A stretch of DNA of 64,000 bases, taken from positions 1 to 64,000 of the forward strand of contig JAKFUL010000019.1 of the NCBI GenBank assembly GCA_021732665.1, in the 5' to 3' direction. This DNA is from Acetobacteraceae bacterium. Its GTDB lineage: Bacteria > Pseudomonadota > Alphaproteobacteria > Acetobacterales > Acetobacteraceae. The notes beneath the pieces are model-generated. The model worked only from the letters and a program-made list of their open reading frames with translations, made no database searches and was not told the origin of the DNA. Both the position numbers and the translations under genes were made by a program. This document shows, piece by piece, positions 52,946-64,000 of this stretch. Position 1 is the stretch's first letter, and the number at the start of each line of letters is the position of its first letter.

Positions 52946-53644
52946 TCAATTCGTGCTCATGCGGAAATTGGCGGGGTTGGCGCCAACATTGACCACCCGC
53001 ACCCGGAACGTGCCGGTCCAGACCGGCGTCCAGCCGCAGGATTGCCGGTCGCCGGCGCGGCGCGCGGTGCAGAGATGATTGCCGTTCTCGTCGAAGACCT
53101 GCAGGTTCAGCAGGCTGCCGCCATCGCCGGCCAGCCAGACCTGGGCGTATTCGCGGCCCTGGAAACTGATGGTGAAGTCGCGCTGGAAGCCCGGCGCCAC
53201 CCAATTGTCCAGCCAGCCCGGGCCGGCCACCCGGCCGCGCTGGGCCTGGGCGCCCAGGCCATCGACCATCGCCAGAAGCTGGCTGTTGCCCTGCGCCAGC
53301 TGGCGCGCGGTGTCGATCGCCACGGCCAGGTCGGGCACCCGGGTGGTGGGCGCGATGGCGCCGGCGGGGGCGTTCGTCGTGCTCTCGCGCGTCACCTCGG
53401 AGCTGCCGACGCGCGCCATGATCCGGGCGGCGGCGATGACCAGCAGCGGGTCACGCTCGGCCACGCCGAGCTGGTAGAGCTCCTGCGCCACCAGGAGCTG
53501 GTCCTGCGGCTGCTGGCCGGCCTGCGGGCGCTCGGCGGTGGGCGAGCTGTTGGGGCCCTGGCCCGCGGTCTGGGCAGGCGCCGGGGTGGCGGAGATGCCG
53601 GCGGCGACAAGGCCGGCGGCGAGGATGTTCTGCAGGACCTTCAT
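52946..53644 (-). CDS. Secreted protein of unknown function, paralogue of 52129-52821
   Basis: The 232-residue protein has a signal peptide (MKVLQNILAAGLVAAGISATPAPAQ), a disordered Pro/Gln-rich stretch, a helical block with RDPLLVIAAARIMARV and a C-terminal beta domain ending LQVFDENGNHLCTARRAGDRQSCGWTPVWTGTFRVRVVNVGANPANFRMSTN. The last approximately 60 residues align with the neighbouring paralogue (shared VFDENGN/VLDEMGN, two Cys, WTP-WTG, R-N-GxxPxxxR). It may be a periplasmic scaffold or proteolytic partner for the HtrA or caspase enzymes nearby, but this is only context. Confidence 0.7.
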   Translation of the reverse strand: MKVLQNILAAGLVAAGISATPAPAQTAGQGPNSSPTAERPQAGQQPQDQLLVAQELYQLGVAERDPLLVIAAARIMARVGSSEVTRESTTNAPAGAIAPTTRVPDLAVAIDTARQLAQGNSQLLAMVDGLGAQAQRGRVAGPGWLDNWVAPGFQRDFTISFQGREYAQVWLAGDGGSLLNLQVFDENGNHLCTARRAGDRQSCGWTPVWTGTFRVRVVNVGANPANFRMSTN

Positions 53645-53755
53645 GGCAACGATTTCCGATCATGTGTTGGCGCCGCGGATCGGCCGCCGTGAGCGCAGAA
53701 AACATCCTGAATCACGCCCTGGCCACTTACAAGCGACGTCATGGCGACGTTTCCA

Positions 53756-55135
53756 TCAGCCCCCGGCGGGGTCGAGCGTGACGTCCAGCCCGGGCCGCGC
53801 GTCGCCCAGCCCGATGGCCAGCCCGTGCCGCCCGGCGATCACCCGCACCAGGCTCAGCCCCAGCCCGGTGCCGGCGCGCGGCGAGCCGGGCTCGGCCACG
53901 AAGAATTTATCGAAGACCTTCTCACGCAGCGCGGGGGGGATGCCGGGGCCGCGGTCACGCACCCGCAGCAGCGGGCCGCCGGGCTCGGCCAGGATCAGCG
54001 CCACCTCGCTGCCCGGCGGGGCGTGCTTGATGGCGTTGTGCACCAGATTGGCCAGCATGGTGCGCAGCAATGCCGCCTGGCCGTGCAGCCGGGCCGGGCG
54101 GCTGTCCAGCCGCAGCGTCACGCAGGCCAGCTCGGCCTCGCCCTCCATGGTCTCGGCCACGTCGCGGGCGACCTGTTCGAGGTCGACAGGGCCAAAGCCC
54201 TCGGGGCCGCGGGATTCGTGGTTGGCGATCTCCAGCAGGGCGGCGAAGGTTTCCAGCAGCCGGTCCAGCCTGGCCATGGCGTCGCCGATCGCGGCCCGGG
54301 TCGCGGGCTCCGCGCAATCGCGCTGGGCGCGTTCCAGCACCAGCCGCAGCCGCGCCATGGGCGTGCGCAGGTCATGCGCCGCGTGTTCGGAGACGTGGCG
54401 GACGACACGCAGCAGCTCCACGATGCGGTCCAGCATCTCGTTCACCGCCGCCGCCAGCCGGTCGAACTCGTCGCGCGTGCCCGGCACGGCCATGCGGTGT
54501 TCCAGCCGCCCGGCGCGGACCTGCGCCACCAGCTGGTCGAAGGGGGCGAGGCGGGCATGCAGCCAGCGCCCGGCCAGCCAGCCCACCAGTGCCGCGCCCA
54601 GCGTGATGCCCAGCGCCACCAGCGCGGCGCCCTGCCAGGCGGCGCTCTTCAGGTCATCGAGCGGCGTCGCATCGCGCGCCACCAGCAGCCATTGGCCGAA
54701 GCGCAGGGCGACGACCTGCAGCAGCATGGCGGGTTCGGTCGCGCGGGCCACCGTGGCGTGGCGGCCGGCGGCGAAGGGCAGGTCAGCCGGCCAGCGGGCG
54801 AGATTGCCGACCGGGCAAAGCTCCAGCGCGTTGGAGCCGGAGAGCGGGCAGTCGCCATCCTCGCCCTGCATCAGGTAGAAAAACCCCGTCCCCCCCTCGC
54901 CGCCGCGTCCGGCCCGGCTGGAGACGGCCAGCGCCAGGTCCTGGATGCCCTTGAACACCTCCAGCGCCGCCGCCTCATCGGCCACGGCGCGGCGGAACTC
55001 GCCCTCGACCCGGCCCATCACCCACCATTGCGTCAGCGCGACCGCACCGGCCGAGAGCGCCGCCACCGCCAGCCCCAGCCCGAGGGCGAGGCGCAGCAGC
55101 ACCGAGCGACCGCGGGCGCTGGCGCCCTCAGTCAC
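53756..55135 (-). CDS. Sensor histidine kinase (HAMP, HisKA, HATPase_c)
   Basis: The 459-residue protein has one membrane helix near the N-terminus (VLLRLALGLGLAVAALSAGAVALTQWWV), a periplasmic domain, a second helix (GAALVALGITLGAALVGWLAGRWL), a HAMP-like linker, the phosphoacceptor box EHAAHDLRTPMARLRLVLE, the N-box NLVHNAIKHAPPGS, and G-boxes RDRGPGIPP and GTGLGLSLV. It is an orthodox class I kinase. The start is taken as GTG 55135, giving an 8-bp overlap with the response regulator; an ATG at 55162 would overlap by 35 bp. Confidence 0.92.
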   Translation of the reverse strand: MTEGASARGRSVLLRLALGLGLAVAALSAGAVALTQWWVMGRVEGEFRRAVADEAAALEVFKGIQDLALAVSSRAGRGGEGGTGFFYLMQGEDGDCPLSGSNALELCPVGNLARWPADLPFAAGRHATVARATEPAMLLQVVALRFGQWLLVARDATPLDDLKSAAWQGAALVALGITLGAALVGWLAGRWLHARLAPFDQLVAQVRAGRLEHRMAVPGTRDEFDRLAAAVNEMLDRIVELLRVVRHVSEHAAHDLRTPMARLRLVLERAQRDCAEPATRAAIGDAMARLDRLLETFAALLEIANHESRGPEGFGPVDLEQVARDVAETMEGEAELACVTLRLDSRPARLHGQAALLRTMLANLVHNAIKHAPPGSEVALILAEPGGPLLRVRDRGPGIPPALREKVFDKFFVAEPGSPRAGTGLGLSLVRVIAGRHGLAIGLGDARPGLDVTLDPAGG

Positions 55136-55817
55136 CTGTGGCGCTGGCGGCGCGCAGCACATAGCCCCGCCCGGTCACCGTCTCGATCATCGGGGGCGTC
55201 GCGAAGGGCGCCTCCAGCTTCTTGCGCAGGCGGGACATGTTGACCTCGACCACATTGGTCTGCGGATCGACGCCGGGGCGATAATGGAAGACGTATTCCA
55301 GGAACATCCGCCGCGTCACCAGCACGCCGGCATGGCGCGCCAGCAGCACCAGCATGGCGTATTCCTTCTCGCTCAATTCCAGTTCCCGCCCGGCGCGGAC
55401 CACGCGCTTCCATTTGAACGAGATCTCCAGGTCGCCGATCAAAGTGAATTCGGGATGTGCCGTCGATTGCGCGCGCCGGCGCAGCGCGGTGATCCGGGCG
55501 CACAGCTCCTCCATCGAGAAGGGTTTGCCCAGGTAGTCATCGGCGCCGGCCGAGAAACCCTCGACCTTGCGTTCGGATTCGCTGAGCGCGCTGAGCACGA
55601 TGACCGGGGTCATCACCTCCATCCGGCGCAGCCGCTCCAGCACCTCGATACCGTCGCCATCGGGCAGCATGCGGTCGAGCACGATGGCACCCCAGGCGCG
55701 CGAGGCAGCCATGGCCAGCCCCTCGGCGGCATTGGTCACCAGGCAGGCGCCGCCCAGCGCCTCGGCGATGGCCGGGCCAAGTTCGGGATCGTCTTCCACC
55801 ACGAGGATGTCGTTCAT
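55128..55817 (-). CDS. OmpR/PhoB-type response regulator
   Basis: The ATG at 55817 follows GAGG by 8 nt. The 229-residue protein has a receiver domain with the acidic pair in VVEDDPELG, phosphoacceptor Asp48 in LDRMLPDGDG and the conserved Lys in YLGKPFSMEEL. A winged-helix DNA-binding domain follows (LSEKEYAMLVLLARHAGVLVTRRMFLEYVF, NVVEVNMSRLRKKL, IETVTGRGYVL). It pairs with the downstream kinase. Sitting 47 bp after the HtrA-like protease gene on the same strand, it may control an envelope-protease response. Confidence 0.93.
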   Translation of the reverse strand: MNDILVVEDDPELGPAIAEALGGACLVTNAAEGLAMAASRAWGAIVLDRMLPDGDGIEVLERLRRMEVMTPVIVLSALSESERKVEGFSAGADDYLGKPFSMEELCARITALRRRAQSTAHPEFTLIGDLEISFKWKRVVRAGRELELSEKEYAMLVLLARHAGVLVTRRMFLEYVFHYRPGVDPQTNVVEVNMSRLRKKLEAPFATPPMIETVTGRGYVLRAASATGD

Positions 55818-55864
55818 GGCCGATACCTCACCGCAGCCGGCCCGCGCAGACAAGGGGAGCGACA

Positions 55865-57271
55865 TCAATACACCCCCCCCTGGGCGCCGCCGGCATTGCC
55901 CAGGGGCTGGCCGGAATTCTCCCGCAACGGCAGCACCACCCAGCGCGGGTCGTCCTGGCCGCGGCGCAGCAACAGGGCAACGGCGGGGCCGGCCTGGCCG
56001 ATCGCGGCCTCGGCCGCCGCGGGCGAGGTCACCGGCTGGTGGCCCACGCGCAGCAGCACATCGCCGGGGCGCAGGCCGATCTCGCGCCCCGCGCCATCGG
56101 CCACCTCGCGGATCAGCACGCCCTCGGCGCCGCCGCCGCGGGTCAGGGCCGCCTGGCCGAAGCCCAGGCCATGCGGCTGCGGCCGGGCAGGTGGTTCGGC
56201 CGCGGCGGCACGGGCGGCCGGGCGCAGGTCGGGCGGCGCCAGCGCCGCGCGCAGCACCTCCTCGCGCGCCATGCCGCCGCGCAGCAGGGTAAGGCGCATG
56301 GATTGTCCCGGCCTGCTGCGCAGCAGGCCCGCCGCCAGGTCGCGCACCTGCCGCAGGGGGCGGCCATCCAGGCTCAGCAGCAGGTCGCCCGGGGCCAGGG
56401 CGCGGGCCGCGGGGCCGGCGGGGTCCAGGCTGCTCACCACCAGCCCGGGCCGCCTGCCCAGCCCCAGCGCCGCGGCCAGTGCGGGCTCGACGGATTGCAC
56501 GCCAAGGCCCAGCCAGCCGCGCGCGACCACGCCCGCGCGCTCCAGCTCCGCCGCCACCTCCAGCGCCAGGACAGCGGGGATGGCCAGCCCCACGCCGACA
56601 TCGCCGCGCTCGCGCTCGGGCACGGCGGCGTTGATGCCGAGCAGCCGCCCCTGCGCGTCGAGCAGCGGGCCGCCGGAGGAGCCGGGGTTGAGTGCGGCGT
56701 CATGTTGCAGATACTCCATCGGGTCGGAGGCGCTGTATGGCCGCGCCAGCCCCGAGACGATGCCCGCGGAGAGGCTGCCGGCGAGGCCGAAGGGGCTGCC
56801 CACCGCCAGCACCGGCTCGCCAGGCTCGGGCGGCGTGGTGCGGCCCAGGCCCACCGTGGCCAGTGGCTCGGGCATATCGAGGTCGAGCAGGGCGAGGTCG
56901 GTCATCACATCGATGCCAAGCAGGCGGACCGGGCAGGTCCGGCCATCGGGCAGCACGGCGATCAGGCTTTGCGCGTCGCGCACCGCATGCGCCGCGGTCA
57001 GCACCAGGCCATCGGCGCGCAGCACGGTGCCGGCGGCGATGCGGCCACGCCGGGCACCGGGCGGCTGGGCGGGCTGCAGGGCGTCCGCCAGGGGCAGGTC
57101 GCGATCGGTCAGGATGGAGATGGTGGCGGCGCGGCCGCGCGCCGCCACGGCGCGCCAGTCGCGCGGCGACGGCTCGGGCGGTGCCTGGGCGAGGGGCCGG
57201 GTGGCGGGAAGCAATCCGGCCAGGCCGAACAGGGCAAGGGAGGCTCTGCGGGTGCCTCTTGGCGTCGGCAT
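55865..57271 (-). CDS. HtrA/DegP-like periplasmic serine protease with two PDZ domains
   Basis: The 468-residue protein has a signal peptide region (MPTPRGTRRASLALFGLAGLLPA) and a trypsin-like domain with His95 in TAAHAV, Asp125 in DVMTDLALL and Ser199 in NPGSSGGPL. Two PDZ domains follow (GWLGLGVQSV, then GAEGVLIREVADGAGREIGLRPGDVLLRVG). It would degrade or refold damaged envelope proteins. Its Asn-Pro-Gly-Ser-Ser segment is a modest variation on the usual GNSGG. The true start is ATG 57271; the codon before is TTG. It is co-oriented with the two-component genes. Confidence 0.9.
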   Translation of the reverse strand: MPTPRGTRRASLALFGLAGLLPATRPLAQAPPEPSPRDWRAVAARGRAATISILTDRDLPLADALQPAQPPGARRGRIAAGTVLRADGLVLTAAHAVRDAQSLIAVLPDGRTCPVRLLGIDVMTDLALLDLDMPEPLATVGLGRTTPPEPGEPVLAVGSPFGLAGSLSAGIVSGLARPYSASDPMEYLQHDAALNPGSSGGPLLDAQGRLLGINAAVPERERGDVGVGLAIPAVLALEVAAELERAGVVARGWLGLGVQSVEPALAAALGLGRRPGLVVSSLDPAGPAARALAPGDLLLSLDGRPLRQVRDLAAGLLRSRPGQSMRLTLLRGGMAREEVLRAALAPPDLRPAARAAAAEPPARPQPHGLGFGQAALTRGGGAEGVLIREVADGAGREIGLRPGDVLLRVGHQPVTSPAAAEAAIGQAGPAVALLLRRGQDDPRWVVLPLRENSGQPLGNAGGAQGGVY

Positions 57272-57456
57272 CAATCAACGGTCCTTGTTCGGTCGCCGGG
57301 GGGCGGGCAGGTGGCGCGGCTGCTCGGGGGCGCCGGGATGGGTTTGCACCATCGCGCGCGCCATGCGGATGACAAATCCCGTCACCGCGCCGCGCCATGC
57401 TTCCTGCGGCCCCGTCCCGGTGTAACATCTCCCAACGGCGCATCGGAGGTGCGGTC

Positions 57457-59571
57457 ATGCGGGTGCTGCTGGCGGAATGGCGATGGCGGGGTGTGGCGGC
57501 GCTGGCGCTGCTGCTCGCTTTGGCCGCCGGCCGCGCGGAGGCCTTCACCCATGCCCTGCTGGTGGGCGTGAGCTATGCCGACCGGACCGACATCGCCCAT
57601 CTGCCCGGCCCCGGCAATGACGTGGCGATGCTGCGCGCGGCGCTCATCGCCCGCGGCATGGCGCCGGGCAGCATCCGGGTGCTGGCCGACAGGCTGCCGG
57701 CGCAGGCCGGCTTCGCGGCCGATGGCCGGCCGACCCGCGCCGCCATCATGGCCGGCTTCGCCGAGCTGGCGCGGCTGTCGCGCCCCGGCGACCTGGTGCT
57801 GATCCACCTCTCCGGCCATGGCTCGCAACAGCCCACCGAGGTGAGCGCCGAGGAGCCGGACGGCCTCGACGAGATCTTCCTGCCCGAGGATGTCGGCCGC
57901 TGGGATGGCGGCGTGGGCCGGGTGGAGCGGGCGATCATCGATGACGAGATCGGCGTGGCGCTAGATGCCATCCGCGCCGCCGGCGCCTTCGTGGTGGCGA
58001 GCTTCGACAGCTGCCATTCCGGCACGCTGACCCGCGCCGCGCCGGGGCGGGCGGCGACGCGCGCGATTGCGCCGGGGAGCCTGGGCATCCCCTCGCCGCG
58101 CGCGACGCGCTCGGCGCTCGGGACCGCACGGGCCAGGGAGACGGCGCCGCCGATCCCCGCCGAGGGTGCCGGGCTGGTGGCGCTGTTCGGCGCCCAGCCC
58201 TGGCAACTCGTCACCGAGATCAGCGTCGATCTCAATGGCAGCGGCGAGCGCACCCCGGTCGGGCCGCTGAGCTACGCGCTCGCCCGCAGCCTGCGCGAGG
58301 GCGGCGGGCGGAGCTGGCGCGAGCTGACCGCCCGCGTGCTGGCCGAATTCGACCTGGCGGTGCTGAACAATGGCGACAGCCGCCGCTCCGACCCCATGGT
58401 GGAGGGTGATCTGGACGCGCCCCTGCCGGCGATGACCGCAGAGCCGCTGCGCGATGTGCAGGCCGAACCGCAATTTCCCGGCCCCCGCGGCGCCATTCGG
58501 GTGATGGCCGGGCGGCTGCACGGGCTGGGGCCGGGCGCCATGCTCACCATCCTCGATCCCGTCCGACCGGCGCAGCCGCTGGGGCGCGCCCGGGTGCGCG
58601 AGGCCGGGCTGAATGAATCCCTGGCCATGCTGGAGCCGGCGCCGGCCGATTTCCTGCCCCGCCGGTTGCTGGCGCGGCTGCCCGCACCCACGCCGGCGGG
58701 CGCGGTGCGGCTCGCATTGCCGCAGGGTGAGCTGGAGGCGGGGCCCATCCTGGGCGAGCTGCGCGCGGCGCTGACCGGCCAGTCCGGCGTCACCCTGGTG
58801 GCCCATGACGCGGCGGCCGATCTGCGGCTGCGGGTGGCGCAGGGGCGGCTGTGGCTGCTGCGCGGCGAGGATGCGGCCCCGGCCTCCGGCAGCCTCTCCA
58901 TGCCGCTGGCCGGCGCGCCGCTGGCCAATTTCGTGGCGGCGCTGCGCCATGCCGCGGCCGGGGTGCGCCTCACCCAGCTGGCGCCGCAAATGGCCTCCGC
59001 CCCCTGGGGTGGCCAGCTGCGCATCGACACCCAGCTGATGCGCGCCGCCGACCGTCCCGGTGGGCAGGACCCGCGCGCCGCCTGCCCGCCCTATCCGGCC
59101 CAGCCGCAGGCGGGGGTGGAGCCCTTCCGGATGAGCCAGGTGCCCCGCCTCCGGCATTGCGACGTGGTCTATGTCACCCTGCGCAACACCGGCTCGGCGC
59201 CGCTCGATGTCGGGCTGTTCTACCAGCACATGAACGGGCTGGCCTATATCGTGCCCGATGTGCAGGGCCGCGGCAGCCTGGCCGGGCTGCGGCTGCCCGG
59301 CGGGGCCGCGCTGACCGTGCCGCTGCTGATGACGACCTGGGACGCCCAGCATGGGCGAGAGGCCGAGACCGGCCCGGGCCGCGTCTTCGTGCTGGCGGCC
59401 AGGCGGGACACGCCGCTGGCGCTGGCCGAGGTGGTCGACTACGCCGCCCTGTTGGAGCTGCGCGCCCCGGCCGGCCCGGTGCAGACGGCGGCGAGCCGCG
59501 GCGGCGCGTCGCTGGGCGGCCTGGTGCAGGTGCTGCGCTGGGAGACGGAACGGCCGCTGGCCGGGCCCTGA
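57457..59571 (+). CDS. Caspase-family (orthocaspase/peptidase C14) secreted protease
   Basis: The 704-residue protein starts at ATG 57457, with CGGAGG 7 nt upstream, and opens with a signal peptide (WRWRGVAALALLLALAAGRAEAF). The catalytic domain has His121 in LIHLSGHGSQQ and Cys186 in ASFDSCHSGT, the caspase-hemoglobinase dyad. Earlier THALLVGVSYADRTDIAHLPGPGNDVAMLRAAL is typical of metacaspase-like p20 domains. About 450 residues of unknown structure follow, ending in a beta-rich block. It is divergent from the HtrA-like gene across a 185-bp gap. Confidence 0.88.
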   Translation: MRVLLAEWRWRGVAALALLLALAAGRAEAFTHALLVGVSYADRTDIAHLPGPGNDVAMLRAALIARGMAPGSIRVLADRLPAQAGFAADGRPTRAAIMAGFAELARLSRPGDLVLIHLSGHGSQQPTEVSAEEPDGLDEIFLPEDVGRWDGGVGRVERAIIDDEIGVALDAIRAAGAFVVASFDSCHSGTLTRAAPGRAATRAIAPGSLGIPSPRATRSALGTARARETAPPIPAEGAGLVALFGAQPWQLVTEISVDLNGSGERTPVGPLSYALARSLREGGGRSWRELTARVLAEFDLAVLNNGDSRRSDPMVEGDLDAPLPAMTAEPLRDVQAEPQFPGPRGAIRVMAGRLHGLGPGAMLTILDPVRPAQPLGRARVREAGLNESLAMLEPAPADFLPRRLLARLPAPTPAGAVRLALPQGELEAGPILGELRAALTGQSGVTLVAHDAAADLRLRVAQGRLWLLRGEDAAPASGSLSMPLAGAPLANFVAALRHAAAGVRLTQLAPQMASAPWGGQLRIDTQLMRAADRPGGQDPRAACPPYPAQPQAGVEPFRMSQVPRLRHCDVVYVTLRNTGSAPLDVGLFYQHMNGLAYIVPDVQGRGSLAGLRLPGGAALTVPLLMTTWDAQHGREAETGPGRVFVLAARRDTPLALAEVVDYAALLELRAPAGPVQTAASRGGASLGGLVQVLRWETERPLAGP

Positions 59572-59588
59572 GGGCGTCAGCCCGCCGC

Positions 59589-60305
59589 TCAGCCGCGCTG
59601 CGCGTTCACCTGCTCCCAATGCTGCGAGCCCTTGAGGTAGCCATCCAGATACATCGGCGAGGTGTGCTTGGCGTCCAACGCCAGCATCTGGCCGAGATAC
59701 ATGTCCGACATCACCGCCTGGTAGCAGGCGATGACGAACATCGAGCAGAACATCGCCTTCGAACGGCCCTCGGTCATGTTCTTGAGGTCTTGCGGGCCGC
59801 CGGCCTTGTCGCGGGCGGCACGGTAGAAGGCGGCGCGCTGCTTGGCGCCGGAGCCGAAGCTGGAACTGCTGAAGGCCGAAAGAATGGCTTTGGAGGTGGC
59901 GTAGGGCATGCCGGTGCGCGGCGCTCCCTCCGGCGCCTCGGCCCATTTGGCCCCGACCTGCCCCGCCAGCGTGCCGAAATCATACTGCCCGCGCATGCGG
60001 AACAGCTTGCAGGCACCGGTGACGCCCAGCAGGTAGTTGTCGATGTCGACAGCCTGGACTCCGGCATTCGTGGCATGCGCCAGGTTGAAGGACTGCCGCG
60101 TGCAGGAGGTGATGATGGCGGCGTGATTGCAGTCCGCCGAGGCCAGCAGGGCGGTGGAGCCGCCCTGGGCGGAGGAGATCAATGCCGGCAGCGCGGTGAG
60201 GTATTTCAGCCCCTTCGCCGCCCCCTGAGCCACGCCCACGGCGTTGAACCCATAGAACAGCAGCAGATCGCCCACCTTGCAGCGTGACTGGTCGAGACTG
60301 GGCAC
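59589..60305 (-). CDS. Permuted papain-fold (YiiX/LRAT/NlpC-P60-like) candidate hydrolase
   Basis: The GTG at 60305 is preceded by GGGGAGG at 4 nt. The 238-residue protein has CKVGDLLLFYG near the start, the His61 segment CNHAAIITS, and a C-terminal MFCSMFVIACYQAV with Cys187. This order (GDL strand, His, then late Cys-Ser) matches circularly permuted papain-like amidases. Domain recognition is by motif only. It could cleave peptidoglycan, lipoprotein or another amide. No signal peptide is visible. The gene is convergent with the caspase gene, 17 bp apart. Confidence 0.6.
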   Translation of the reverse strand: MPSLDQSRCKVGDLLLFYGFNAVGVAQGAAKGLKYLTALPALISSAQGGSTALLASADCNHAAIITSCTRQSFNLAHATNAGVQAVDIDNYLLGVTGACKLFRMRGQYDFGTLAGQVGAKWAEAPEGAPRTGMPYATSKAILSAFSSSSFGSGAKQRAAFYRAARDKAGGPQDLKNMTEGRSKAMFCSMFVIACYQAVMSDMYLGQMLALDAKHTSPMYLDGYLKGSQHWEQVNAQRG

Positions 60306-60317
60306 ACGGCACCTCCC

Positions 60318-60341
60318 CTCGCGCCCGGCGCGAGGCCGGGC
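60318..60341 (-). terminator. Overlapping hairpins between kdsA and the papain-fold gene
   Basis: A 7-bp stem GCCCGGC/GCCGGGC with a GCGAG loop (60323-60341) lies 59 bp after the kdsA stop. It overlaps a second palindrome CTCGCGCC-C-GGCGCGAG (60318-60334), so only one can form at a time. There is no U-tract. The stem probably ends or stabilises the pyrG-kdsA message. It also sits directly 5' of the ribosome site of the 60305 gene and could affect its translation. Confidence 0.45.
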
Positions 60342-60399
60342 AATGGTTCTGATTCAGAACGATAGCGGCGGCGTGATACCGCCCGCAAGGCCCGCCCGC

Positions 60400-63950
<3,551 letters not shown>

Positions 63951-64000
63951 CTATCTTGGCAGGCTGGGAATGGAAAGCCATCGGTTGCCGGGGGGAGAGG

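Overview
The window is very GC-rich, densely packed chromosomal DNA from an alphaproteobacterium. The likely group is Acetobacteraceae of the Roseomonas/Roseococcus type. This is inferred from overall protein style, from four orphan Bug/TctC tricarboxylate-type receptors, and from long runs of genes sharing 1-8 bp overlaps. No database search was possible. I see no rRNA, tRNA, insertion sequence, prophage or CRISPR array.

Layout. (1) 1-3120: a truncated phnN, a DMT exporter, a Cys-rich lipoprotein and a three-gene cobalt-type nitrile hydratase/thiocyanate-hydrolase-like enzyme. (2) 3121-10000: an alpha/beta hydrolase-ilvD-HIBADH operon (minus), a Bug receptor, a GST, a cupin, a receiver-domain remnant and a secreted NHL-repeat protein. 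(3) 10112-12793: a surface-sugar trio (NeuD-like acyltransferase, GT2, DegT aminotransferase). (4) 12781-22453: an eight-gene catabolic operon read leftward from 19790, a cupin-GntR pair, and a divergent ABC importer. Two near-identical GGTGATAT-TCAC palindromes tie these together; each lies exactly 24 nt before a cupin start codon. (5) 22461-27351: a giant TPR-WbsX-RgpF glycan protein and a TylF-type methyltransferase. (6) 27507-37871: a nine-gene operon joining a peptide-type ABC importer to a TauD-like dioxygenase, an ADP-forming acyl-CoA synthetase, an acyl-CoA dehydrogenase and an enoyl-CoA hydratase. (7) 38109-43466: paired luciferase-like monooxygenases, an oxaloacetate-decarboxylase-like enzyme and two Bug receptors. 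(8) 44489-50475: a six-gene minus-strand operon (flavoprotein monooxygenase, HpaB-type hydroxylase, amidase, dihydroxyphthalate-decarboxylase-like protein, an archaeosine-synthase-core (DUF5591-like) protein, and an NMT1-type binding protein). (9) 50682-60305: an amidohydrolase, two secreted paralogues, a two-component system, an HtrA-like protease, a divergent caspase-family protease and a permuted papain-fold candidate. (10) 60400-63920: kdsA, pyrG and gmd.

How it works together. The bacterium looks like a metabolically versatile heterotroph. Each catabolic block carries its own uptake receptor plus hydrolases and oxygenases. Housekeeping and envelope-sugar genes (pyrG-kdsA, gmd, the DegT/GT block, WbsX/RgpF) point to an elaborate LPS or exopolysaccharide. 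The most unusual item is the PC-X3-KPY-X2-S-X2-H protein at 44506-45519. This motif belongs to the archaeal tRNA-modification enzyme ArcS, yet here it sits in a small-molecule catabolic operon.
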